NCBI RefSeq assembly: GCF_029953595.1
Contig: NZ_CP124535.1
Span: forward strand, 3,269,001 to 3,333,000
Direction of reading: 5' to 3'
Source of the DNA: Fuscovulum ytuae
GTDB taxonomy: Bacteria; Pseudomonadota; Alphaproteobacteria; Rhodobacterales; Rhodobacteraceae
DNA: 64,000 nucleotides
Shown here: in pieces, positions 26,130 through 33,755 of the stretch
Layout: each line of letters opens with the position of its first letter
Position numbering within the stretch: the stretch's first letter is position 1
The notes under the pieces: generated by a model
What the model saw: the letters and a program-made list of their open reading frames with translations, nothing else
What the model was told of the DNA's origin: nothing
Databases searched by the model: none
Position numbers and translations under genes: made by a program

Positions 26130-26290
26130 GGCGGCAATTCCCCGGAGGCCGAAAGCTTCCGGTCCCGTCGCATTTGCGGGGATCGCCATCCGTCAGCGCG
26201 TTGCGCCCACGGGTGCCGTAATCCTTTGCGGGTGCATTTCCGCCGTCGGATGCCCATATCCGGCCTTTGTCACGAACCCGGAGGGGTGCC

Positions 26291-27787
26291 ATGTTCGAAA
26301 GCCTGTCAGAACGTCTTGGTGGCGTATTCGACCGCCTGACGAAGGCCGGTGCGCTGAGCGAGGCGGATGTTGTTGCGGCGCTGCGCGAGGTGCGGGTGGC
26401 GCTTCTGGAGGCGGATGTTTCGCTGCCGGTGGCGCGGGATTTCATCAAGCGAGTGCAGGACAAGGCGACCGGGGTTGCGGTGACCAAGTCGGTCACGCCG
26501 GGGCAGATGGTCGTCAAGATCGTCCATGACGAGTTGATCCGGGTGTTGCAGGGCGAGGGGCCTGCGGATGCGCTGAAGATCGACAATCCGCCGGCGACGG
26601 TTCTGATGGTGGGTTTGCAGGGGTCGGGGAAGACAACGACCACGGCGAAGCTGGCCAAGCGGTTGAAAGAGCGGAGTGGGAAGAAGGTTCTGCTTGCCTC
26701 GCTTGACACCAACCGCCCGGCGGCGATGGAGCAGCTGGCGATCCTTGGTGGCCAGATCGGTGTGGATGCCCTGCCCATCGTGAAGGGCGAGAGCGCGGTG
26801 CAGATCGCGAAGCGCGCCAAGACGCAGGCGGCGATGGGCGGCTATGACGTGCTGTTCCTTGATACTGCGGGCCGTCTGCATATCGATGAAGTGCTGATGG
26901 ACGAAGTGCAGGCGGTGCGCGACATCGCCCAGCCGCGTGAAGTGCTGTTGGTGGTCGATGGCCTGACAGGCCAAGACGCCGTCAACGTGGCGACCGAGTT
27001 CGACGGGAAGGTGGGGATTTCGGGCGTTGTCCTGACGCGGATGGATGGCGACGGGCGCGGCGGTGCGGCCTTGTCCATGCGGGCCATCACGGGCAAGCCC
27101 ATTCGGTTCGTGGGTCTGGGCGAGAAGATGGACGCGCTTGAGACCTTTGAGGCCGAGCGTGTGGCGGGCCGCATCCTTGGGATGGGTGACATTGTCGCGC
27201 TGGTCGAGAAGGCGCAGGAGACGTTCGAGGCTGAGCAGGCCGAGCGGATGGCCAAGCGCTTTGCCAAGGGCTTGTTCAATATGAACGACCTGAAGATGCA
27301 GCTTGAGCAGATGGTCAAGATGGGCGGCATGCAGGGCCTGATGGGCATGCTGCCTGGCATGGGCAAGATGCAGGCCGCCGCCGCCGAGGCGGGGCTGGAT
27401 GACCGGATGCTGAAGCGGCAGATCGCTTTGATCCAGTCGATGACCAAGAAAGAGCGGGCCAACCCGGACCTTTTACAGGCGAGCCGGAAAAAGCGGATCG
27501 CGGCGGGGGCAGGGCTGGAGGTGGCCGATCTGAACCGGCTGCTGAAGCAGCACAAGCAGATGGCTGAGATGATGAAGAAGATGGGCAAGGGCGGCATGAT
27601 GAAGCAAGCCATGCGCCAGATGCTGGGCAAGGGTGGCCTGCCCGACCCGTCGAAGATGACACCGGAACAGCTGGAAGAGGCGGCGCGTGGCATGAAGCAG
27701 GGCCTTGGTCAGGGCGGCGGTTTCCCCGGCATGCCGCGCGGCATGGGCCTTCCGTCGGGTCTCTCGGGGCTGATGAAGAAGAAATGA
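26291..27787 (+). CDS. ffh: Signal recognition particle protein Ffh
   Basis: 498 residues. N domain (1-~95, with ALREVRVALLEADVSLPVARDFI), G domain with GLQGSGKTTTTAKLA (about 108-122), DTNRPAAMEQL, FLDTAGRLHIDE, LTRMDGDGRGGAAL and an M domain very rich in Met (about 305-460), including MGGMQGLMGMLPGMGKMQ for signal-peptide binding. With 4.5S RNA it targets nascent membrane proteins to FtsY. Start ATG 26291 (MFESLSERL) has GAGGGG upstream. Its stop overlaps the first GNAT gene. Confidence 0.97.
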   Translation: MFESLSERLGGVFDRLTKAGALSEADVVAALREVRVALLEADVSLPVARDFIKRVQDKATGVAVTKSVTPGQMVVKIVHDELIRVLQGEGPADALKIDNPPATVLMVGLQGSGKTTTTAKLAKRLKERSGKKVLLASLDTNRPAAMEQLAILGGQIGVDALPIVKGESAVQIAKRAKTQAAMGGYDVLFLDTAGRLHIDEVLMDEVQAVRDIAQPREVLLVVDGLTGQDAVNVATEFDGKVGISGVVLTRMDGDGRGGAALSMRAITGKPIRFVGLGEKMDALETFEAERVAGRILGMGDIVALVEKAQETFEAEQAERMAKRFAKGLFNMNDLKMQLEQMVKMGGMQGLMGMLPGMGKMQAAAAEAGLDDRMLKRQIALIQSMTKKERANPDLLQASRKKRIAAGAGLEVADLNRLLKQHKQMAEMMKKMGKGGMMKQAMRQMLGKGGLPDPSKMTPEQLEEAARGMKQGLGQGGGFPGMPRGMGLPSGLSGLMKKK

Positions 27788-28329
27788 CCTACACGCTGGC
27801 GCAGGATGAAACGGGCGGGCCGGTCCTTTGGACCGACCGTCTCTTCCTGCGCCGTCCCCGGCGCGAGGACATACCTGCGAGCCATGCGTTCTGGTCATCG
27901 GAGCGGTCGGCCCTGATGGGCGGGCCATGGTCGATAGAGACGCTTGTGGTTGAGACGGAAGGGCTGTTTGCCCAGTGGCAGAAGCACGGTTTCAGCCTGT
28001 TTACGGTCTGCCGCAAGGGGGATGATCGGGGCATCGGAGGCATCGGCCCCTTCTATCCCGACACGCATCCCGAGCCGGAACTGGGCTGGAGCCTGTGGAA
28101 TGCCGCTGATGAGGGGCAGGGTCTGGCGTTCGAGGCCGCGCGGGCGGCGCGGGACTGGTTCTTTGCGACCTCTGGGCATCGGACAGCGGTGTCCTATACC
28201 GATCCGGCCAATGCCCGGTCACATCGGCTGTGCGAACGGCTTGGTGCTGTGGTGGATGCAGCCGCGCCCCACCCCTATGGCGACGAGCCGACGCTGACCT
28301 ATCGGCATTTTGCGGGGGGCCGCGCATGA
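27784..28329 (+). CDS. GNAT acetyltransferase 1 (RimJ/RimL-like)
   Basis: 181 residues; GNAT of the Acetyltransf_3 type. WTDRLFLRRPRREDIPA is the usual beta-1, GIGGIGPFYP and PELGWSLWNAADEGQGLAFEAARAARDW cover the acetyl-CoA loop region, and DPANARSHRLCERLGAVVD is the C-terminal block. This class acetylates N-termini of ribosomal proteins or other amines; the substrate is unknown. ATGA overlap with ffh (27784-27787) and with the next GNAT (28326-28329). Confidence 0.88.
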   Translation: MTYTLAQDETGGPVLWTDRLFLRRPRREDIPASHAFWSSERSALMGGPWSIETLVVETEGLFAQWQKHGFSLFTVCRKGDDRGIGGIGPFYPDTHPEPELGWSLWNAADEGQGLAFEAARAARDWFFATSGHRTAVSYTDPANARSHRLCERLGAVVDAAAPHPYGDEPTLTYRHFAGGRA

Positions 28330-28829
28330 TCGCGCCGACCCTTCATACCGAGCGGCTGACGCTGCGCATGCCCGTGCTTGGCGATTTCGAGCATCGGGCA
28401 GCCTTTTATGCGTCGGATCGGTCGGTCTGGGAGGGCGGACCCTTGTCGCGCGTGCAGGCGTGGCGGGTCTGGGCGTCGGAGGTTGGGCAGTGGCCTCTGA
28501 TGGGCTATGGCCCGTTTTCGGTGGACGCGGGCGGTGCGTATGTGGGCGAGGTAGGTATTTATCACGCCGCTGACTATCCTGCGCCAGAACTGGGCTGGTT
28601 CGTGGTGCCTGCGGCTGAGGGCAGGGGATATGCGCGTGAGGCCGCGCAGGCGGTGATGGCTTGGGTGCGGCGGGCCTTTGGCTGGGACACAATCACCAAT
28701 ATCATCGATCCGGGCAATGCGCGGTCCATTGCGCTGGGCTTACGGCTGGGCGGGCGGATCGATGCGGCACAGCCGGGGATCGATCCGGGCGATGTGGTGA
28801 TCGTGCATGATCTGCGGGGCTTTGCATGA
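28326..28829 (+). CDS. GNAT acetyltransferase 2
   Basis: 167 residues. LHTERLTLRMPVLGDFEH begins the fold; PELGWFVVPAAEGRGYAREAAQAVMAW is the acetyl-CoA binding region with the Q/RxxGxG-like AEGRGYA; IIDPGNARSIALGLRLGGRI ends it. A paralogue of its two neighbours. ATG 28326 is fixed by the ATGA overlap with GNAT 1; its stop overlaps GNAT 3 in the same way. Confidence 0.88.
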   Translation: MIAPTLHTERLTLRMPVLGDFEHRAAFYASDRSVWEGGPLSRVQAWRVWASEVGQWPLMGYGPFSVDAGGAYVGEVGIYHAADYPAPELGWFVVPAAEGRGYAREAAQAVMAWVRRAFGWDTITNIIDPGNARSIALGLRLGGRIDAAQPGIDPGDVVIVHDLRGFA

Positions 28830-29365
28830 TCGGGCTTGCTGGGACCCCTGTTCTGACGACGGAACGGCTGGTGCTGCGTGCGCCGGAGGCGGGGGATTGG
28901 CCTGCTTTCCACGGCTTTCTGGCATCCGACCGGGGGCAGTTCGTGCGCACGGGTGACTATGACCTGTCGAACACCTGGCGCGGCTTTTGCCATGTGATCG
29001 GGCATTGGGTGGCGCGGGGCTTTGGGATGTTCGTCTTTCACGCCAAGGGCGATGCGACGCCTTTGGGCGCGACGGGGCCTTGGTTCCCCGAGACTTGGCC
29101 CGAGCGTGAGATCGGCTGGTCGGTCTGGAACGCAGGTGCCGAGGGCAAGGGGTTTGCCTTCGAGGCGGCGTGTGCGGCGCGGGACTTTGCCTATCAGACT
29201 TTGGGCTGGACCTCTGCCGTATCTTATGTTGCCGAAGGGAATGCGCGGTCGCGCGCGCTTGCCCTGCGGCTTGGCGCGGTGGTTGACCCGGATGCGCCGT
29301 CGATCGGCGCGCCACCTTGCCTTGTCTTTCGCCATCCAGCCCCTGACAGCAGGAGGACCGCATGA
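28826..29365 (+). CDS. GNAT acetyltransferase 3
   Basis: 179 residues. LTTERLVLRAPEAGDW, WPEREIGWSVWNAGAEGKGFAFEAACAARDFAY and EGNARSRALALRLGAVVD align with GNAT 1 more closely than with GNAT 2, suggesting duplication within the operon. RimJ/RimL-type fold. ATGA overlaps at both ends tie it to GNAT 2 and chorismate mutase. Confidence 0.88.
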   Translation: MIGLAGTPVLTTERLVLRAPEAGDWPAFHGFLASDRGQFVRTGDYDLSNTWRGFCHVIGHWVARGFGMFVFHAKGDATPLGATGPWFPETWPEREIGWSVWNAGAEGKGFAFEAACAARDFAYQTLGWTSAVSYVAEGNARSRALALRLGAVVDPDAPSIGAPPCLVFRHPAPDSRRTA

Positions 29366-29661
29366 CCGACGCTGCCCAGCGTGCCGCCGAGATATTGAAG
29401 GAGCATCGGGAGTCGATCGACCGGCTGGATGCGATCCTTGTCTATACGCTGGCGGAGCGCTTCAAGCATACGCAGGCGGTGGGGCGGCTGAAGGCCAGCC
29501 ACGATCTGCCGCCAAGCGACCCGGCGCGCGAGGCGCGGCAGATCGAGCGGCTGGAGACGCTGGCGCGCGAGGCCGATCTGGACCCCGAATTCGCAAAGAA
29601 ATTCCTGACCTTCATCATCAGCGAAGTCATCAGGCATCACGAGAAACTGCAATCCCCGTAG
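29362..29661 (+). CDS. Chorismate mutase, AroQ type
   Basis: 99 residues, all-helical. The first helix has [31 protein letters not shown], the classic R..ID..D..L..L..R....Q.VG..K pattern; the last helices have [21 protein letters not shown]. It converts chorismate to prephenate for Phe and Tyr synthesis. Length fits monofunctional AroQ. Coupled to GNAT 3 by ATGA; rpsP starts 49 bases later with its own strong RBS. Confidence 0.92.
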   Translation: MTDAAQRAAEILKEHRESIDRLDAILVYTLAERFKHTQAVGRLKASHDLPPSDPAREARQIERLETLAREADLDPEFAKKFLTFIISEVIRHHEKLQSP

Positions 29662-29710
29662 GTGGGCCTATGCCCCCTGCAATGACACGCCATTCAAAGG
29701 AGATACGACA

Positions 29711-30064
29711 ATGGCAATGAAGATCCGACTGGCCCGTGGTGGTTCCAAGAAGCGCCCGCATTATTCCATCGTGGCGTCCGACTCGCGCATGCCGCGCGAT
29801 GGGCGGTTCCTTGAGAAGCTGGGAACCTATAACCCGTTGCTGGCCAAGGATGACGAGAACCGCGTGAAGATGGATATGGATCGCGTGAAGCATTGGCTGG
29901 CGCAGGGCGCGCAGCCGACCGACCGGATCGCACGGATGCTGGAAGCTGCTGGCGTGATGCCGAAGAAGGCCCGCAACAACCCGAAATCCGCTGTGCCGGG
30001 CAAGCAGATGGCCGAGCGCGCCGCGAAGAAGGCCGCCCGGGCCGCTGCTCCTGCGGAAGAGTAA
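29711..30064 (+). CDS. rpsP: 30S ribosomal protein S16
   Basis: 117 residues. [40 protein letters not shown] and [13 protein letters not shown] are diagnostic. The Ala/Lys-rich C-terminal extension (about 90-117) is common in alphaproteobacteria. AAAGGAG eight bases before ATG 29711. Followed by a GC hairpin, then rimM. Confidence 0.97.
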   Translation: MAMKIRLARGGSKKRPHYSIVASDSRMPRDGRFLEKLGTYNPLLAKDDENRVKMDMDRVKHWLAQGAQPTDRIARMLEAAGVMPKKARNNPKSAVPGKQMAERAAKKAARAAAPAEE

Positions 30065-30075
30065 GGACGACTTTG

Positions 30076-30099
30076 GGGGGGCCGTTGGCGGCCCCCCTA
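30076..30099 (+). terminator. Attenuator-like hairpin between rpsP and rimM
   Basis: GGGGGGCCG (30076-30084) pairs with CGGCCCCCC (30089-30097), loop TTGG, followed by TATTCCC. Strong stem but a poor U-tract, so partial termination or transcript processing is likelier than full termination. Confidence 0.55.
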
Positions 30100-30130
30100 T
30101 TCCCTTGATCTTGCAACCGGGTGAGTGACG

Positions 30131-30643
30131 ATGACGCGACCTGACCGTATCTGTGTCGGTGCCATCGCCGGGTCTTTCGGCGTGCAGGGTGAGGTACGGC
30201 TGAAAAGCTTTTGCGCCGACCCGGAGGCGATTGCGTCCTATGGGCCGCTTTGGACCGAGGATGGCAGCCGATCCTTTGCCGTGAAGCTGACGCGGGCCAA
30301 TGTGTCGGGCGGGCTGGGGGCAAGGTTGTCGGGGGTTTTGACCAAAGAGCAGGCGGATGCCTTGAAGGGCACGCAGCTTTTCGCGGATCGCGACAGGCTG
30401 CCCGCGCTGCCGGATGACGAATTCTATCACGCCGACCTGATCGGGCTTGTGGCGCAGGATGCCGGAGGGGTGACCCTTGGCACGGTGCGGGCTGTGCATA
30501 ATCACGGGGCGGGCGATATGCTGGAAATCCTTGGTTCCGGCATGAAATCAGCGCTCTTGGTGCCGTTCACGCTGGCCGTAGTGCCGACGGTCGATCTGGC
30601 GGCGGGGCGGATTGTGGTGGACCTGCCCGAGGAAACGGAATGA
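30131..30643 (+). CDS. rimM: Ribosome maturation factor RimM
   Basis: 170 residues. The N-terminal RimM barrel has [22 protein letters not shown]; the PRC-barrel (about 95-170) has [15 protein letters not shown] and [20 protein letters not shown]. It assists 30S head assembly around S19. ATG 30131 is used; GTG 30125 is two codons upstream. The stop overlaps trmD by ATGA. Confidence 0.95.
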   Translation: MTRPDRICVGAIAGSFGVQGEVRLKSFCADPEAIASYGPLWTEDGSRSFAVKLTRANVSGGLGARLSGVLTKEQADALKGTQLFADRDRLPALPDDEFYHADLIGLVAQDAGGVTLGTVRAVHNHGAGDMLEILGSGMKSALLVPFTLAVVPTVDLAAGRIVVDLPEETE

Positions 30644-31437
30644 CCGACGAAAAGCCCCGGTCTCATGGGCGGATCAAGGTGCAGGTCAGCCTGCAGCCGC
30701 GTGACTTGATGGAAGAGCCGCGCCGGGTGAAGGGCGCGTGGGAAGCGCGGATCGTGACGCTGTTTCCAGAGGCTTTTCCCGGTGTTCTGGGCCTGTCCTT
30801 GACGGGCAAGGCGCTGGATCAGGGGTTGTGGCGGCTGGAGACGCTGGACCTGCGGACCTTTGGCGAGGGCAAGCATCGCAACGTGGATGACACGCCTGCG
30901 GGCGGGGGTGCGGGCATGGTGCTGCGCGCTGATGTGGTGCATCGGGCGCTGCGGCAGGCCTCGATCGGGGTGACGGGTGAGCGGGGGCGTTGGCCCCTCG
31001 TCTACCTATCGCCGCGCGGGCGCCGGTTTGATCAGGCCATGGCGCGGGATTGGGCGGCGGCGGATGGCGTCACGATCCTGTGCGGGCGGTTCGAAGGGGT
31101 GGATCAGCGGGTGCTGGACCATTGGGGCGTCGAGGAGGTGTCCTTGGGCGATTTCGTCCTGACTGGGGGCGAGATTGCGGCGCAGGCGATGATCGACGCG
31201 ACGGTGCGGCTTTTGCCCAATGTGTTGGGCAATGCGGCATCTACGGAGGAGGAAAGTTTCTCGGACGGGCTGCTGGAGCATCCGCAATATACGCGGCCTG
31301 CCGTCTGGGAAGGGCGGGAGATTCCGGCCGTGCTGATGTCAGGTCATCATGGCGAGATCGAGAAATGGCGGCGGGCAGAGCGCGAGCGGCTGACCCAGGA
31401 GCGGCGGCCCGATCTTTGGGAGAAGCGGAAGCCATGA
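30640..31437 (+). CDS. trmD: tRNA (guanine-N1)-methyltransferase TrmD
   Basis: 265 residues. It makes m1G37 using S-adenosylmethionine. [13 protein letters not shown] starts the conserved region at about residue 38, [17 protein letters not shown] is the substrate loop and [20 protein letters not shown] the trefoil-knot cofactor site. A charged N-terminal extension of ~35 residues (with [14 protein letters not shown]) precedes the usual family start. I keep ATG 30640 because of the overlap with rimM. Confidence 0.95.
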   Translation: MTDEKPRSHGRIKVQVSLQPRDLMEEPRRVKGAWEARIVTLFPEAFPGVLGLSLTGKALDQGLWRLETLDLRTFGEGKHRNVDDTPAGGGAGMVLRADVVHRALRQASIGVTGERGRWPLVYLSPRGRRFDQAMARDWAAADGVTILCGRFEGVDQRVLDHWGVEEVSLGDFVLTGGEIAAQAMIDATVRLLPNVLGNAASTEEESFSDGLLEHPQYTRPAVWEGREIPAVLMSGHHGEIEKWRRAERERLTQERRPDLWEKRKP

Positions 31438-31773
31438 GGCCGGTCATGGCGGGGGGAACCCCGCCCTACGGCCATCGCGGCAAAGGCGCCTTGCGGGGGC
31501 AGGGCGGAGGACCCCGGCGGACGCGCTTTCGCCCTTGACCGCAAGGGCCTTTCGCCCCTATAGGCCCCCGGTCCGGGGCGGTTTCGTCATCCGGGAGCGA
31601 TTCCTTTTGCCTTCTGCATCCTTCGGCAGGGTTTGGGGCAGGGGAACGCCACAGTCAAAGCAGGCCTGCATCTCTGGCGGGCGCCCCTGAAGGGGCGGAC
31701 CCGATCGAAGACCGAGAGCTCTGGGGCGGCATCACCTCTGCGGGACCACCGCAGGCAAAATGGAGACATGCGC
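31438..31773 (+). other. Long leader between trmD and rplS
   Basis: 336 bases without a convincing gene. It holds several C/G hairpins, for example GCGCCCCT-GA-AGGGGCG around 31681-31697, and a predicted promoter at 31535-31564. This would give rplS an untranslated leader of about 200 bases, long enough for autogenous control by L19, which is inferred only. Confidence 0.5.
31535..31564 (+). promoter_or_regulatory. Predicted sigma-70 promoter of rplS-rpmE
   Basis: TTGACC (31535-31540) and TATAGG (31559-31564), 18-base spacer; read as CTATAG the spacer is 17. Good match in a GC-rich genome. Confidence 0.55.
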
Positions 31774-32148
31774 ATGAACCTGATCGCGCAGATCGAGGCG
31801 GAGCAGATCGCCGCCCTCGGCAAGACCATCCCGGATTTCAAGGCCGGCGACACCATCCGCGTCGGCTATAAGGTGACCGAAGGCAGCCGTTCGCGGGTGC
31901 AGATGTATGAAGGCGTCTGCATCGGCCGCAAGGGCGGGCTGACCATCTCGGCCTCGTTCACCGTCCGCAAGATTTCCTTCGGCGAAGGCGTGGAGCGTGT
32001 GTTCCCGCTGTATTCGACCAACATCGACTCGATCGAAGTTGTGCGTCGTGGCCGTGTGCGCCGCGCCAAGCTGTACTACCTGCGCGAGCGTCGTGGTAAG
32101 TCGGCCCGGATCGCCGAACTGTCGAACTACAAAGAAAAGTCGGAATAA
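31774..32148 (+). CDS. rplS: 50S ribosomal protein L19
   Basis: 124 residues. [56 protein letters not shown] and [22 protein letters not shown] are standard L19. ATG 31774 is preferred because GGAG (31762-31765) is 8 bases upstream; ATG 31768 would be only 2 bases from it. rpmE starts 11 bases after the stop. Confidence 0.96.
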   Translation: MNLIAQIEAEQIAALGKTIPDFKAGDTIRVGYKVTEGSRSRVQMYEGVCIGRKGGLTISASFTVRKISFGEGVERVFPLYSTNIDSIEVVRRGRVRRAKLYYLRERRGKSARIAELSNYKEKSE

Positions 32149-32159
32149 GGATCGCAGCG

Positions 32160-32381
32160 ATGAAAAAGGGCATTCACCCCGACTATCACATGATCACCGT
32201 CAAGATGACCGACGGCAGCACGTTCCAGACCCGCACCACGTGGGGCAAGGATGGCGACCAGATGGCGCTGGATATCGATCCGCTGGCGCATCCGGCTTGG
32301 ACCGGACAATCGGCCAAGCTGATGGACACCGGCGGCCGCGTGTCGAAGTTCAAGAACAAATACGCCGGTCTGGGCTTCTGA
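32160..32381 (+). CDS. rpmE: 50S ribosomal protein L31
   Basis: 73 residues: [20 protein letters not shown], then [10 protein letters not shown], ending [13 protein letters not shown]. It has no cysteine at all, so it is a zinc-free form of L31 and does not store zinc as the CxxC form does. Last gene of the superoperon; terminator follows. Confidence 0.95.
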   Translation: MKKGIHPDYHMITVKMTDGSTFQTRTTWGKDGDQMALDIDPLAHPAWTGQSAKLMDTGGRVSKFKNKYAGLGF

Positions 32382-32409
32382 TCCCTGCCTACGTTGTGAA
32401 AGTAGCGAG

Positions 32410-32434
32410 CGCCGTCCCCTTGGGGCGGCGTTTT
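32410..32434 (+). terminator. Terminator after rpmE
   Basis: CGCCGTCCCC (32410-32419) pairs with GGGGCGGCG (32422-32430) with one bulged T, followed by TTTT. Ends the ffh-to-rpmE transcription unit. Confidence 0.75.
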
Positions 32435-32543
32435 CCATTGCGGAACCTGCACGGAAGGGCTTGCGGATTTCCGCCAACTGGGCCTTATCGCTGTTCCGCA
32501 CCGCCTGCTGCCGCGCGGGGTGCTGATCGGGTCGGGGGATGGC

Positions 32544-33353
32544 ATGGCGCATATCATCGTGGTCGGGAACGAAAAGGGTGGATCGGGGAAGTCCACCACC
32601 TGCATGCATGTGGGCACGGCGCTGGCGCGGCTTGGGTTCCGGGTGGGGGCGCTGGACCTTGATCTGCGGCAGCGGAGTTTCGGGCGCTATGTTGAGAACC
32701 GCCGGGCCTATCTGGCGCGGGCGGGGTTGAGCCTGCCCACGCCTGACTATCGCGAATTGCCAGAGGTGCCGGCGGATCAGTTGCAGGCGGGCGAGAATGC
32801 CTTTGACGCGCGGCTGGCGGCGGCGGTTGCGGCTTTGGAGCCCGTGTCGGATTTCATCGTGATCGATTGCCCCGGATCGCATACGCGGTTGTCACAGGTG
32901 GCGCATTCGCTGGCCGATACGTTGATCACGCCGTTGAATGACAGTTTCGTGGATTTTGACCTTTTGGCGCGGGTGGACCCGGAAACAGGTCGGGTGAAGG
33001 GGCCGTCAATCTATTCCGAAATGGTGTGGAACGCGCGGCAACTCAGGGCGCAGGCCGGGTTGAAGCCCATCGATTGGATCGTGCTGCGCAACCGTCTGGG
33101 CGCGCAACAGATGCATAACAAGAAGAAGGTGGGGGCGGCGCTGGAGGAATTGTCGCGGCGGATCGGGTTCCGCGTGGCGCCGGGATTTTCCGAGCGCGTC
33201 ATCTTCCGCGAACTTTTCCCGCGCGGGCTGACGCTGCTTGATCTGCGCGATACCGGGGTGGATCAGCTGAACCTGTCCAATATCGCCGCGCGGCAGGAAG
33301 TGCGCGACTTGGTATCGGAGCTTAGACTGCCCGGGGTGCGGGTTGATTTCTGA
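32544..33353 (+). CDS. mipZ: Cell division site regulator MipZ (ParA/MinD-type ATPase)
   Basis: 269 residues. Deviant Walker A EKGGSGKSTTCMHV (about 10-23), DLDLRQRSFGRYVENR (about 43-58) and FIVIDCPGSHTRLSQVAHSLAD, with NDSFVDFDLLA specific to MipZ. It forms a gradient on ParB near the poles and blocks FtsZ polymerisation there, replacing MinCDE in alphaproteobacteria. ATG 32544 gives the conserved MAHIIVVGNEKGG start; a GTG at 32520 is also in frame. Confidence 0.93.
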   Translation: MAHIIVVGNEKGGSGKSTTCMHVGTALARLGFRVGALDLDLRQRSFGRYVENRRAYLARAGLSLPTPDYRELPEVPADQLQAGENAFDARLAAAVAALEPVSDFIVIDCPGSHTRLSQVAHSLADTLITPLNDSFVDFDLLARVDPETGRVKGPSIYSEMVWNARQLRAQAGLKPIDWIVLRNRLGAQQMHNKKKVGAALEELSRRIGFRVAPGFSERVIFRELFPRGLTLLDLRDTGVDQLNLSNIAARQEVRDLVSELRLPGVRVDF

Positions 33354-33504
33354 CCGGCGGGACGGCGCGAAGGCCAAGCTGCGCGTCGCGCGCCATTTCG
33401 CGGGCGCCGATCCGTTGCAGGCGCTGATCGAATTGCGGGTCAACCTGCTGCGCCTTGTGGGCGAGAAGGCCTAGCTTTTCCAGCAGAGCGAGGCCGTATT
33501 GCAT
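33322..33504 (-). CDS. Possible 60-residue hypothetical protein, antisense to the mipZ 3' end
   Basis: The minus-strand frame from ATG 33504 has AAAGGA seven bases upstream, a good RBS. It encodes a mixed helical, charged peptide (MQYGLALLEKLGLLAHKAQ start). It overlaps the mipZ end by 32 bases. I know no family. The opposite strand in the same codon register carries a 43-codon frame from TTG 33343 to TAG 33474 without an RBS, so either may be the real one, or neither. The remaining gap to matB (33505-33755) shows no gene. Confidence 0.35.
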   Translation of the reverse strand: MQYGLALLEKLGLLAHKAQQVDPQFDQRLQRIGAREMARDAQLGLRAVPPVRNQPAPRAV

Positions 33505-33755
33505 GGCGATGTCCTTTCGAGTGGGCGGATGCCCCTAACCTTTGTCGTCTGAAGGATGCCGCGAAAGATGGGCAGGAAATGGGCGCGGGCGCGGTCTTTC
33601 CGTGCGTTTTGGCTATGGTGAAGGGCGTGAATTGGGCGATTTTGGCGAAAACCTGCCCAGATCCGAAGTGACTTGGCAAAGGTCTGCCGATGCTGCCGAT
33701 GGCTTGAGCCGCAGGGCCGCGCCATGCCATGAGGGGGCAAATGGGAGGGCGGAGC

